DNA from: Symbiodinium microadriaticum | Taxonomy: Eukaryota > Sar > Dinophyceae > Suessiales > Symbiodiniaceae | Direction of reading: 5' to 3' | Assembly (NCBI GenBank): GCA_001939145.1 | Contig: LSRX01000791.1 | Span: 1-64,000, forward strand | DNA length: 64,000 nucleotides | Shown: positions 34,176 to 45,677 of the stretch, piece by piece | Layout of the letters: the number at the start of each line of letters is the position of its first letter | Numbering within the stretch: position 1 is the first letter of the stretch | Program-made: the position numbers and the translations under genes | The notes under the pieces: generated by a model | Database searches by the model: none | The model's input: the letters and a program-made list of their open reading frames with translations, nothing else | Told to the model about the DNA's origin: nothing

Positions 34176-35581
34176 GGCATGTTGGGTTCGACGACGATCA
34201 CGGGCTTGGCAGCGGAGACATCAGAAGCAGTGACTTTTGCACTGTGGAGCCTCTGGGAGGTCTCATGACCCGGTACGAGAACCCAATCCCTACAGGATTC
34301 GTTTCCTTTTGCTTCCGCAAGTTGCAATGCAAAACACTTCAACCGCTGCCCCCACTGCTGGAGATGATTCTGGACAAGAAGGGCAATGAGAAGTTCAGAA
34401 ATGCCTTGGAGTGGCTGGCCCGGCAGGCCCCTCCACAGTTCTGCTTGCAGCCACTTGCACCCTTTACAACTGTTCTGCCTCCCACCACAACAACCAAAAG
34501 GCCCTTCCTCGCAATGACAAATAAGGTTTTTAGTGTAGGATATAGAGCTGAGGGTTGATGGTTTAAGACAAACTGACACACGGCACGAAGTTGTGAAGGG
34601 CAAAAAGCTGTTGCCCCAGCCAGCCTCCTTTCGGCTCATTACTTCTGGGATGTTGCGCTGGGCCCCCCGGATGTCAAGGCTTTTCGTGAGCTGGGCAAGG
34701 TGCAGGGCTAGGTCGCGGTGGGGGCTTTCAGCGGTTTAGCGTTTTGGAGTTTGAGGTTTGGGGTTTTTGGGTACTTCGGGGCGCCGACTTGGCCGCACAA
34801 AACCGCATCCCGTACTATCCGCAAGAGAAGATGCTTCAGATGAAACCTGCAACGACAGACTGATGGCATCCGGTTCATGCTTACCGCATTATGAGCCCCT
34901 CAGTCCTCATCCGACGAATCATCGGACGAAGCTGAGGCTGCCGTGCTGGGATCTTGGCCTTCAAGCAAGGATATGACAAACTCGCCATTGCGCAGGACTG
35001 CCGAGGTTACGCTCCGCACAACAACACCGCCTTGCATTCAGCTGATATTTTCCAAAATTCCTCGGACGCTTCGCCTCGAAACGCGACCCGAGCAATCTGA
35101 TCCAAGCATGGAGCATGCGCACCCGCGGGAGAAGCTTACTGCCAGCAACTTCAAGTTGGCGGCGGTGCTAAGCAAGTGAGGGTGAAAAACGTAAAACAGG
35201 CTAAGCCGGGTTAAACACATGTAACACCCTGACTCTTCCGGCACTGACTCAAGAACTCTTATCGGGCTCCCTTAAAGAGCCGATGACACCAAGACTCCGC
35301 AAAGGGGGGACTCTTTGAGTATCTATGATACAGCTTGCAAGCTTCACACTTCATTACCTGAAGGTTGTCTTGTTCAAGCAAAAACACATGATCCGTGTGG
35401 CTCGTTCACGGCTCCTCCCATCACATCCTGAAAGTACTGTCGCTGTCGTCCCAAATCTCCCTGCCATCCGCCTGTTCAGCTGGATCAACCACCACCTGTG
35501 GATGCTAGGACTGGTTCTAGAAAAGACTGAGGTGTGCTAGGTTGGTCTCAGCCTGCGCAGGCTTGTACAGAACCCAGTCGA
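34176..35581. other. No supported gene
   Basis: A plus frame (34106-34558) and a minus frame (34151-34639) overlap completely; both have acceptable composition and neither has a recognised domain. A GGTTTAGCGTTTTGGAGTTTG stretch near 34732-34770 resembles the decayed telomere-like tracts. Nothing else is recognisable before the end of the membrane-protein gene. Confidence 0.3.
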
Positions 35582-37737
35582 TTATTCGCGGTCGTGGACT
35601 TTAACTTTATGGCATTGCTTGGACTCTACTTGAGCTTTGTTTTGCCGAGACAAGACTGGATCTAGCAAGAATGGCATCCACCCACTGCTTGCCTCCTCAA
35701 AGTTGACTGGGCTCTCCTGGATGGAAGACGCCTCTGGAGCAATCTCCGAAGCGGCCGTTGAGCGCCAGTCATGTAGCCGAGCTAGGAGAGCTCGAGTGAC
35801 CAGCCCAATGATGGCTCCGGCGACCACTGCTATCAAGATGAATGCAGCAAAGCCCAGTGGCGACAAGCGAACCTCGTCGCTCCCACCATCCTGGTCCCCG
35901 GAAAGCCTGGAGAACGACACTGACCCCTGACTGCAAAAAAAAAAAACACCGAAGAAGTGACGCAAAAAAAGCTCGAATTAAAGCATTCGTAGGAGCTCCG
36001 AAGAAGCCAGAGTAGAGGTTGCTGTCACCGTGGAGCTGGAGGATGCCGTCGCAGTGAAGGAAGTGGATGTCAGGGACATGGTGGTCGTGGCAGTTGTAGT
36101 CGTGGTGTCCATCGTCGAGGACAGAGTGGAGCTTGACGTGGCAGTTATGGTGGACCTGGATGTCGAGGATACCGTGGAGGATGTGGAGGCTGATGTGGAT
36201 GTCGTGGTGCCCGTGACAGATGTCACAGTCCCAGTAATGGTGGTTGACGTCACAGTCACTGTTGAGGAGGTTGCCGTGATTGTGCCGGTGCCCGTCACAC
36301 TGCTGAAGGTAGTGGACGTCGAGGGCACTGTAGAGGAGGTCGACGTGGATGTCCTGGTGTTTGTCAGCGATGTCAGGGTCACCGTGAAGGAGGTGGATGT
36401 CAAGGTCACTGTGACGGAGGTGGATGTGGTCGTGACCGTGGAGGAGGCTGATGTTGTAGTCGTGGTAGGGCAGAGCTCACCCGCCTGAGCGGTCTCATCG
36501 GCCGACACTCCCCATGCAACCACACTACCATCGGACTTCACCGCCGCGAAGCTATCTCCTGCACTTCCATAGATCACATCCACTGAGGTCAACTCACTGG
36601 CCACCGCGGAGGAGTCCCCACCCGTCAGACCCCAGGTGACCACGGAACCATCGAGCTTCTTGGCAGCGAAGGACTGCCCCGAAGGAGTGATCTCGTCCAC
36701 TGAAGTCAAGTCACTGGCCACACTGGAGGAGTCCCCACCTCTCGAGGCATCCCCCCAGGTAACAACAGTGCCATCGAGCTTCTTTGCCGCGAAGGCCGAG
36801 TCAGTTGCATAGATCGCATCAACTGACGTTAACTCGCTTGCCACGGCGGAGGAGTCCCCGCCGCCGCTGGCTCCCTCACCAACACTTGGCCAGGTGACCA
36901 CCGTACCGTCGAGCTTTTTGGCAGCGAAGGCACCGAACGTCGAATGGATCACATCAACTGACGTCAAGTTGCTCGCTATGTCGCTGCAGTCGCCGCCATA
37001 CTCCCAGTACCCCCAGCAAACCACGGTGCCGTCGACCTTCTTGGCAGCGAAAGCACCGATAGTCGAATAGATCACATCAACTGACGTCAACTGACTGAGT
37101 CCCCACCAAAGGGTGACATACCCCAGGGGACGATGGAACCATCGAGTTTCACAGCGGCAAAGGCATATCGGGTCCCATAGATCACATCCACGGAGGTCAA
37201 CTGATGGGCCACCGCAGAGGAGTCCCCTCCTCTGCTTGCTTTCCCCCAAGTGACGACAGTGCCATCGAGGTTCTTTGCGGCGAAGGCCTCAATGTCTGAG
37301 TAGATCACATCAACTGATGTCAAGTTAACGGCAGAGGAATCTCCGCCACAGCACGGCGAACCCCAGGTGACCACGGAACCATCGAGCTTCTTGGCGGCAA
37401 AAGCCCCTGCATTCGCATAGATCACATCAACTGAAGTCAAGTCACTGGCCACACTGGAGGAGTCCCCACCTGAGCCGGCATTCCCCCAGGTAACAACAGT
37501 GCCATCGAGCTTTTTTGCGGCGAAGGCATAATCTGTCGAGTAGATGATGTCGACACCAGAAGTCAAGTTTCCGGCCACACTGGAAGAGTCCGCCCCGGCA
37601 AGAGGATTACCCCAAGTGGCGACCGAACCGTCGAACTTCTTGACGGCCCACGCATTTAGCTTAGTCGAGAAAAACTCCGTGCAGGCTGCCTCTGCATCTG
37701 CAGCGAAAGCCAGAAGGAGTGCCAGAACCGCGGCCAT
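35582..37737 (-). pseudogene. Type I membrane protein with ten RCC1-like repeats and Thr/Ser stalk, frameshifted
   Basis: ATG at 37737 starts a signal peptide (MAAVLALLLAFAADAEA). Ten repeats of about 40 residues follow, each with a core like FAAKKLDGTVVTWG and a linker like GGDSSAVASELTSVDVIY, resembling RCC1-type propeller blades. Next come about 160 residues that are almost only Thr and Ser (36000-36480). A 66-nt GC-AG intron (35931-35996) leads to the last exon (35930-35582), with a transmembrane helix (LGFAAFILIAVVAGAIIGLV) and a tail of about 85 residues. It should be a surface protein whose repeats face outside. In repeat five (near 37087-37100) the linker has lost 13 bases compared with its neighbours. 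This shifts the frame and creates TGA. The rest is open, so the break is recent, a sequence error, or bypassed by unknown splicing. Confidence 0.7.
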
Positions 37738-40149
37738 GCGGGTTACAAGTTACAACCGGATATGCGAGCACCGGCTGAACTAAACTCCGACAGTGAAACT
37801 TGGTTTGAGAAGCCAAAGACATGGAGGTGCTCCCTTCAGGTGCGGCTCTAAGTCTAGAGATTACTGGTCTAGGTGTCGGTCTTCCGGAACTTGCAGACAC
37901 ATGCGCGGACTCAGAAAGGGTTTGTGGGGCTCTTCGAAGGTCCACGCACTCGAACACTCGGGGATTGTGCGCTAAAAAAGTTGTGAGTGCCATGCTTGGT
38001 GCCTCCAACCTTCCCAGCCGGGAAGCCTCTGGGGTCGCGGCTTTCGGAGACCCGCAGCTGCAGGCTTTAGCCGCCAAGCGCGGTATCTATGCATCTGAGG
38101 CCTTGTGGAAAGCCCAGGGTGTCAAACGGCTATGGCCTAGAAACAAAGTGAATGTCAAGGCTGTTGGTGGGCTGGGGTAAAGTGCAAGACGAGCTCCAGG
38201 TTTCAGGTTTGGGGTGGTTTCGAGCTCCTGTAAGGTCTGCTTTTGCCAAAAAATAACACTTTCCCGCACACTGGCGTCTTTCAGGAGCGCCGCTCCCTTC
38301 AAGATGTGCAACACAGGCCTTCGGAACCGCTTCGCAAAACCTTCGCTGGAGAAGAGAGCCTCCAGGAACTGCGCGGGTGGTGGACGCCTTCTTTCCTGAG
38401 TATCCCAAGTCGGCATGGCTCTCACGCAGGTCACATGATTCCCGTGAGCTATGTCGGGAGCAACAAACCAAGGTGGAAACCGTTTCAATGAATTTCCTGA
38501 GAAGGGGGTTCTCCAGAAGGGGACAGGCATAAACATCGCAAGGATGAATGTGGTCAGCATACCGGCATGGCATGCCAGGGTGTGTGTGCGTGCGTGCGAC
38601 CTGTTAAAGTGTTTCCAGATTCCAGGCGGTGTGCATGCGAATGTGCAGAAAGGCCTTGCTCGATACTTCGAACTGATCTGAGCGCCGGGCTGACTCGGAA
38701 ACAGATGCCCGCAGCATACTGCATTGCCCTACAGGAAGGCCAATGAGAAGCTTCCAACCATGAAACTCCTGGCCGCGCTGAGAGCATCACGTGCCGGAAA
38801 AAGCAGCAAGCTACGGAGCCGGAAAGCTAGTCTGAGCTGATTCAGTCGGTCATCCAACGACATGTCCAGGTCATCCTCCTACATTTGCCTCTCCAAGTGC
38901 GTTATGTGAAGCAGATCTGAGCACTCACCCCTGCCTCTCCTGGCAACGACTCTATGCTCCCTGTTGCCAACCTGCCCAGCACCTTCCCTCGGCCACCACC
39001 GGCGTCTTTGGCACCCAATGTCCACGCGTGGTGAGACGGAGCTTTTCTGGCACCTCTCTGAATTCCCGAAATGAGGGAGGCTCCCCCTGCGAATTTCGGC
39101 ATGGAACGGTTTCCGTTTCCATCCCTGGGCATGGATGGCGTGTTTAGTCGGCTGCCACTGAGACACCAGGATTACAATGCCACAGCATCCAACAGTGCGA
39201 TAGGTTTGGTGTTTTCAGGTGTTTTGTGGGCTGAAGGCTTTGACATGCATAAGCACTGGAAGCCCTGTCAACGGCAAGCGCATCCTGGCTACTCGCGGCA
39301 TAAAGAGTGAAACAGCCTCCGTTGCTGTGTGGGAAGGCGCAGCCTTAGCTTTTGCGTGCAGCAGAGTCCCTGGTGGGGCTGGTCCAGTGCAGACAGCGCA
39401 GATTCCACAAGTTGATCCACGACTCCAATATCAGCTCAAGTTTACCAGGGATATCAATACATGATGGCGTCCTGATTGGCAATTCAGCCAAATCCAGAAC
39501 AAAGCTTTCCGCGCCCGCGCCCGCGCGTCGCTAGTGTTGCTGAGCTGCCGCGCTGCAAATGCCTGTGCACGTCGGGTTGGGTGCTTTTTCAGTTCTACAC
39601 TCATATCACATGAATTCGACCAGGCTTATGCGAGCCAGCATCGCTAATGGCAATGTGTTCAACTCTCCGAATGTCAATCGTTGTTCTTGCAGTCACCCTG
39701 CTACTTGACCCTGCTGCTTCACTCTCCAAGTTGAATGAGCCGCAGCCCAGCGGGCAACCCCTGAATAAATCATGAATGCAAGACAAGACCCTTTGAACGA
39801 AGTGCAAAAATGCGGTGCAGCAAACGAGGTCTTAAGACAACAGCATCAGCACAACTTGGAGATCAACGTCAATTGCTAAAGAGAAGGACCAGGGTCTGGA
39901 CAAGTGACCTACTCCTATCTGTAGCATCCAGGCATAGCCAGATGCAAGAACGGCAGCTTGCCGGCATGTTCGCGTTCAGCGGCTGACATGTCTGAATTTC
40001 GGTGAGCATGATATTGTGATATAAACTAAGTGTGCGCCAGTTCCATTGCATGAGATGGCTCAAGCATCAAGCGCCTACTTGTTGTCGTTCTGACAGCCGC
40101 TCCGAGCGAAACAACGCAAAGTGCCTTCACCTGCACATCGACCGGGCGT
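37738..40149. other. Mostly empty; one possible minus-strand exon at 38215-38430
   Basis: Within a minus frame (38087-38560) the part reading AQFLEALFSSEGFAKRFRRP, VLHILKGAALLKDASVRES and VIFWQKQTLQELETTP is helical and protein-like and may be an exon. It lies upstream of the repeat membrane protein on the same strand. No family is recognised. Elsewhere to 40149 only short competing frames are seen. Confidence 0.35.
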
Positions 40150-41531
40150 CTACTCGTAGTAGCACCCGAAGACCATGCCTCGGGGCGGTCAGGGAAATTC
40201 GTAGTGGGGCCTGCAGGGCCGACGTTCTTGAGTTCTGAGCCTCTGGTCGCATGGCCAGGCCGCAATGTTACCGTTGGTCCGCGAAGCGGAGACACAGCCG
40301 AAAACTCAAGAGAATCTCTTACAACATCAGCGGAGGTCGCCTCGTTGCAGTCCTAGGCCCTAGAACTGGACCTGCCGAGCTTCACGTGCTGCAGCTGCCG
40401 AATCGGCGTAGGTCCCGTGCCGACGGCGAAGAGCGACTGGTTCTCAAAGGTATATGACGCCCAGTTGTCCGAGTTCACCTGGTGCAAAACGACAACATCT
40501 CCTGGTGGGATCTTTTGTTTGATTCCTTCAGCCCTTTCTCATTATCTCGGCTGCCGGCATCCCACAGGCACTTCGAAGCCACGCGAATACCCTGAGACCG
40601 AGACCCAGGATGCAACTCAGAATGGTCGGAGAGAAGCAAGAACGCAGGGCTGTCACTCACACGGCTCTAGATGCGTCCGCGCCCGCCTGCGAGGCTTGTT
40701 CGCCGATGACTACCTGAAAGCTTGCGGCTCGTGGGGGAGATGGGCAAGGCTCTCTGTGCGGCATTGAGGGGCCCCTGGTTCGCAGTAAGGTGCTCTTGGG
40801 CCTATCCTTCCAAAGCGCGGACGGAGGCCGTTGAAACTTGGGTGCGCCCGCCCGACCACTTTATCGCAGAGGTGGAGAATTGCAGTGCAGGGTGCCTGCA
40901 CGATGATCTTGTAGCGGGGGATGTTCAGATCTTGCTTGACTGAGGCCTGTCAAGCGAGGGCTTTCATGCCAAGTTCGTGGGACACGGACGGATGAGGCCT
41001 TGATCTCGTTGCTCAAATCCAATGTCCAGGCTTTGGCATCCTCTACGGCATACTCCTTGTCCTTTCGGTAGGCTCGCAGGTGAGGCATGTGTCTGACGCT
41101 GCTTAACCTGTGCGTCCATGCAGCCACGAGATTTTGGAGTTTCAACTCTGCATGCTAGATGGACTTATGGCTGGTCCCGTGCAGGTTGGAGAAGCCCGGA
41201 TGGACGACTCCGACTTGAGCCCACCCTAGCACTTGCCAGGAGTTGTGAAACCGCGGCCAGCCGCCAGCACGTGTTTAAGTTCGACTAGATGTACGTGGCC
41301 CTTGGCCATGAATTTTTCGTCCGGTGTTCCACCCTGTTGGGTCCTGCAGGTAGCTTTCCATGACGTTCTTGATGACTGCCGTGACTTTCGACGGCAGCAT
41401 CTTCTCGTCATCCTGGCTTCTGGCACATTGCCCGATGCGTGGGATGGGGAGGGGTGGCAAGGGATGGTGCTGGCCTTGGGGGCCATGATGTAGGTGTTCT
41501 CCCAGACATGGACTTGATGCTGCTCCCCCAT
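40150..41531 (-). CDS. DYNLT2B: Tctex-type dynein light chain, copy A (8 exons, 128 aa)
   Basis: Exons are 41531-41475, 41412-41344, 41061-40999, 40946-40896, 40713-40687, 40591-40559, 40478-40421 and 40178-40150, totalling 129 codons with the TAG stop. The start is ATG (41529-41531), MGEQHQVHVW. Landmarks match the Tctex1 family, closest to DYNLT2B (TCTEX1D2): ENTYI near the start, IPRYKIIVQ, VVIGEQ on its own 27-nt exon, RVASKCLWD, NQSLFAV and the C-terminal VFGCYYE. The family forms dimeric light chains of cytoplasmic and axonemal dyneins. DYNLT2B belongs to dynein-2, which drives retrograde intraflagellar transport in cilia, so a flagellar role is likely. The length is close to that of the human protein. 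Intron 2 starts with GA; the other six start with GC. It is followed about 0.6 kb upstream on the same strand by a second copy. Upstream regulatory sequence is not recognisable. Confidence 0.9.
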
Positions 41532-41549
41532 GGCTGCGAACCTTGGCAA
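41325..41549. repeat. Near-identical 225-nt block, copy A end
   Basis: These 225 bases cover exon 1, the whole 62-nt intron 1, exon 2 and the first 19 bases of intron 2 of the dynein light chain gene. They match 44029-44253 with a single difference (T against G near 41338). The rest of the two genes is far more diverged, with introns not alignable. Confidence 0.9.
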
Positions 41550-42164
41550 AGTCAGCTTGCGAGAAAAGCCAAGCGAGCCTTGTCAAAGGTGTCTGCATTT
41601 TACCCGGTCCCTTGCCATTCCTCTCTCAGCTCTGAGCTTCTCCGATGGCTCCTTGGCAAATCCGGTTTTGTTGACCCGAGGGCCTCGATATGGGAAGCCT
41701 CTTTCCTAGCCCTGCTGCGAGCCGAGAGTTGCGGGCACGTCTCGCTTTGGTCCTGGCCTGCACGTCGCCCACGCAGGGTATTTCTATGGCGGAGGAGACA
41801 AGGAGCAGAAAGAGTCTTCCAACAAGAATGCAAAGAAAGAACATATTGGCCCAGGACTTTTGTTGGTCCGAAAGCTCGCGGACATTTTTCGGAGGGCCCG
41901 GCTGGGGGGGCTCCAGAGTCGGCATCTTTCAACATCCGGCGCCCGGCCCGGCTCAGGGGGTGAAATCCAGACAGAGCCTGCCCATTCTAAGAAGAGACTC
42001 GCAAAGGCTCGGCCAAGAGTTCCTTATAGAGCTCCTACACTCGATCCTCCTGTTGCTCCACTGCTCATGCTTTGCGGCTTTCTCAAGTGCGCTTCAGGCT
42101 CACTGGCAGGTGCACCGCTAGCCGAGGTCCCGCAGCAAAGAGATGCCTGCACGTCCTTCGACAT
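41550..42164. other. Spacer between the two dynein light chain genes
   Basis: Overlapping frames occur on both strands (for example 41600-41935 minus and 41690-42121 plus) without a domain. It holds the 3' end of gene B and the upstream region of gene A. No promoter motif is recognised. Confidence 0.5.
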
Positions 42165-44235
42165 CTACTCGTAATAGCATCCGAACACCAGACCTCCAGG
42201 CGATTCATGCCGGATTAGCATCGCTCCCTGTCTGCTCATGCGTGCCATTCCACTCGGGTCAGAGTTAAGTTGGAAAGCCATTCAAAGGCTTAGGTCTGCA
42301 GGCTTCTCAGCCCCGTGCCGACTGCGAAAAGCGACTGGTTCTCGAACGTGTATGACGCCCAGTTGTCCGAGTTCACCTAGCACGAAACTGCTCGAAGTCC
42401 TAGTGGATTTCTGGTCTTAGCATGTGCTGCTAAACTTGTCCCGCTGTCTCAGCTGCCGGCATCCCACAGGCACTTCGAAGCCACACGAATACCCTGGGAA
42501 AGCGCTGGACTCGATTCGAGGAATGGCTGAGACCCAGGATGCAACTCGAACCGGACAACCAAGGCAAGGAGGCTGCCCCAAACAATGACGGCTAGGAAAG
42601 ATCAAGTCGTACTGGGAACGTGGCACTGCAGTGACTTGCAGGTGGACATGGGGGGATTACCGAAAAGAAGCGGATGGTTATGGCAGGGATCCTGCCTGAT
42701 GCCTACCTAAACTCTTGTCCACGTAGAGTCTTTCTTCTTTCTTCCCTGAAGCTTTCAGCTAATCTTTTTCAAAGACCGGTTGCCTGCGAGGCTTGCTCAC
42801 CGATGACGACCTGCAAAGACGATTTTTTCAGCTTCCGTTACATATACATACAGCATGCACATACAGATGCATTCACACATATATGTTTATATGTATACTA
42901 ATATAGTGATTGATATCTAGAGAGAGCAGCTTAGCTTAGAGGCTCATGGGGTTTCAGAGTTCGCTGTTCCCGGAATGTGATCGGTTCTTCTACTGGATTT
43001 CGGGTTTTGTTTAGGGTTTGGTTCAGCATTTCTCCCACTGGGTCTGCGTTGCTGCAGCAGTAACATATAGCTGTGTCGAGAGGGTTTCTGGCGGCGTGTT
43101 TTGGCCTACCTTCTTCCAACCCCTGGCTGAAAACTTCCCTCGCAACACAGCATACTTGAGCGGAGGCGTCGTCAAGTGTTTTTATTCAGAGAAGGTCCTC
43201 AGCAGTCAAGAATGCAGCAGCTTTCTAATTATTCTAATTCTAGGAGAGTACAAGGTGCAGCGAAAAGCAGCGCAGGTTTAAGGCAAACCCTTGCGTTAAA
43301 CCACGGGGGTTGTGCTGTGCAGGCCCGAAGCTCCTTGTGCGGCCAAACCGCCCAAGCCCTACACGAAACGCAAAAGAGCCGGAACCAAGCAAAACCCAGG
43401 TAAGGGATGAGGATTAGGGTTTTCTTGTTCTTGGGGTGTAGGACCGTAGGATTTTAGCGCTTACTGAGAGGAACCCAGGAGCCTTTAGCATGATTGCAGC
43501 CTCAAGCCGTATGGAGCCGTATGGATGAAGAGTGTGCAGAAATCTCTCGGAAATTCCGGAGTTCCTCTTAGGTCTTAGTCTTAGTTGTCGCTCAGCGGGG
43601 CAATGTCGTGGTCTTTGCGGGGTACCCGAGTGTTAAGAAATACCTGTACGAAGGCGACATTGTCCACCGTGAAGGTGCCTGCACGATGATCTTGTAGCGG
43701 GGGATGTTCAAGTCTTGCTTGACCGAGGCCTGACGAAAGAGTCCCCCACGGTCGGTGCAGAGTACTTTGACTCGGAGCCCGGGGCACGCAGACAAGAAAC
43801 GGCACTGCAAATGGGGCCTTGATCTCGTTGCTCAAATCCAATGTCCAAGCTTTTGCGTCCTCTACGGCGTACTCCTTGTCCTGTCAACTCCCACAAAGCA
43901 TCGCTACTCGGCTCCCAGAAGATGTAGCAGCTGTCAGCGCGCGAGCGGTGGGAAGCAGAAAGCATAACTTGGACCTTCCAAGGGCATGCCGGGCATGCAT
44001 TGTCTTATCCTGCCAGGGCTCCAGCTCTTGTTCCACCCTGTGGGGTCCTGCAGGTAGCTTTCCATGACGTTCTTGATGACTGCCGTGACTTTCGACGGCA
44101 GCATCTTCTCGTCATCCTGGCTTCTGGCACATTGCCCGATGCGTGGGATGGGGAGGGGTGGCAAGGGATGGTGCTGGCCTTGGGGGCCATGATGTAGGTG
44201 TTCTCCCAGACATGGACTTGATGCTGCTCCCCCAT
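42165..44235 (-). CDS. DYNLT2B: Tctex-type dynein light chain, copy B (8 exons, 128 aa)
   Basis: Exons are 44235-44179, 44116-44048, 43880-43818, 43729-43679, 42810-42784, 42493-42461, 42376-42319 and 42193-42165, the same eight sizes as copy A (57, 69, 63, 51, 27, 33, 58, 29 nt). The protein is identical to copy A except for residue 121, Leu here and Met in copy A, just before VFGCYYE. The coding sequences differ at about 20 silent positions, all in exons 3-8. The same role in dynein, probably flagellar transport, is expected. Intron positions and donor types match (GA in intron 2, GC in the others). Intron lengths differ, for example intron 4 is 868 nt here against 182 nt. Strong constraint on the protein in both copies argues that both are expressed. 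Confidence 0.9.
42835..42910. repeat. Imperfect CATA/TATG microsatellite within intron 4 of copy B
   Basis: A run of CATATACATACA and later ATATATGTTTATATGTATAC sequence lies inside the longest intron of the second dynein light chain gene and partly accounts for its length. It is a simple repeat with no other feature. Confidence 0.7.
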
Positions 44236-44253
44236 GGCTGCGAACCTTGGCAA
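44029..44253. repeat. Near-identical 225-nt block, copy B end
   Basis: This is the partner of 41325-41549, covering exon 1, intron 1, exon 2 and the start of intron 2 of copy B. The match stops abruptly at both ends, at TGTTCCACCCTG on one side and CTTGGCAA on the other. Confidence 0.9.
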
Positions 44254-45030
44254 GGCGAGCAGGCCCATGTTCACCCGGCATCCGTTCACCCCAAGACTGC
44301 ATCTGCGCATGCCTGAGCTCTGAGCTTCAGTCCTTCGCAGAGCACTCCAAATCAGGCGGGAGCGGTTCAGAGGGGCAACCTTTGCGGAAGCCCTGCTGTG
44401 AGCAAGGAGTGACGATGGGCCAGGCGAGGTTTCGGAGGACCACTGGCTAATTATGACAAATTACGTTGTGGACAGGTCCGCGAGGTTGAAGCCTGTTGGA
44501 AGCCTCTGTCTCCGGACCAGTGTTTCTTCTTGCCGCCGCTACAATGAACTGGGACAAGTCAAGCGACACCGCTACGTCCTGCGATGATGCTTGCCAGTGA
44601 CTCTTCTGGAAGTTCAAACACCCCAGCATCGATCAAACAATCACACAGTTTTTTCAAAAATCTGATTGAAAGCGGGGTCCACACACACATGAGCCTGCAA
44701 CGCACCCGGCCTATTGAGGCTCCAATGTTGAGCCGGAAGCTGGGGAGAGCAACATGGAGGCCTCAGAATCTTCTGTAAAAGCCTACAGTGACATCAATGA
44801 CACACTTCCAGCCGATGCCAAACCCTAAGAAGCATTTTCTGCCGGACGGGCAGGGTCTCATCTGCGGCCTTGAGGCTCTCATTTCATGATGCCGTCGGAA
44901 ATCATGCAGCCAGCATGCGGCCGGAAAAGGATTGAAGCACAACTTCGCATGTGTGCCCCCTCGCCTTCGAAATCTCCGCTCGCTGTACAGAGGGGCAGAC
45001 ATATTCATGCAGACGTGAATACATATATAT

Positions 45031-45114
45031 TTTAAATAAATAAGTAAATAAATAAACAAAATAAACAAAATAAACAAATAAATGAATAAATAAATAAATG
45101 AATATATATATATA

Positions 45115-45176
<62 letters not shown>
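45031..45176. repeat. AAATA, TATC and AT microsatellites
   Basis: Adjacent runs of AAATA/AAACA units, about eight TATC units and a long AT tract lie end to end. Frames reading Ile-Tyr runs on either strand are artefacts of this repeat. Confidence 0.95.
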
Positions 45177-45179
<3 letters not shown>

Positions 45180-45641
45180 GCGCACGTATGTGTACGCATA
45201 TAGGGCATAACGAAACGAAACACAATATCCTCGAACCTAACCTCCTACAAAGTCATGAAATACAACATAGGGCGACATGAGATAAAAGAAAAGATCGCAC
45301 AACACAATATAACCCAGCATTATAATGCACCATGATGGGGCATCAGTTGCCCCCTATGGTCTGTGCTTAGCTTTGTAAAAGTCCCAATGCCCGTGGAGAT
45401 GGCTTCGACCATCTGCACAGAGTTGGACTCTGTTACTCTGCTGAGGCAAGTGTGGTCGAAGGCCTGGTTGACTAGGCAACTCAGGTTAGGGTCCTTTGAT
45501 GAGGTGCGTGTGATGGCCAGTCATTGCTAAATTTGGACCGTGCCCTTTCAAGAGCAGGAGCGGTCCGCTCACATAAGAGCCTGTCAATGCAAACCAGCCT
45601 TCGCGCAAAAGCGAAAAATTGTTCCGTTGCTCTTGCACGGT

Positions 45642-45677
45642 ACACACACACACACACACTCTCTCTCTCTCTCTCTG
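45642..45677. repeat. CA then CT microsatellite
   Basis: A run of CA units passes directly into CT units. It is a simple repeat. Confidence 0.9.

Noticed and set aside
36030-36488. Plus-strand open frame of 152 codons rich in Val, Asp and Glu
   Set aside because: It is the antisense of the Thr/Ser stalk of the repeat membrane protein; complementing ACN/TCN codons gives exactly this Val/Asp/Glu bias.
45098-45280. Frame of Ile-Tyr runs
   Set aside because: It is the translation of TATC/AT microsatellites.
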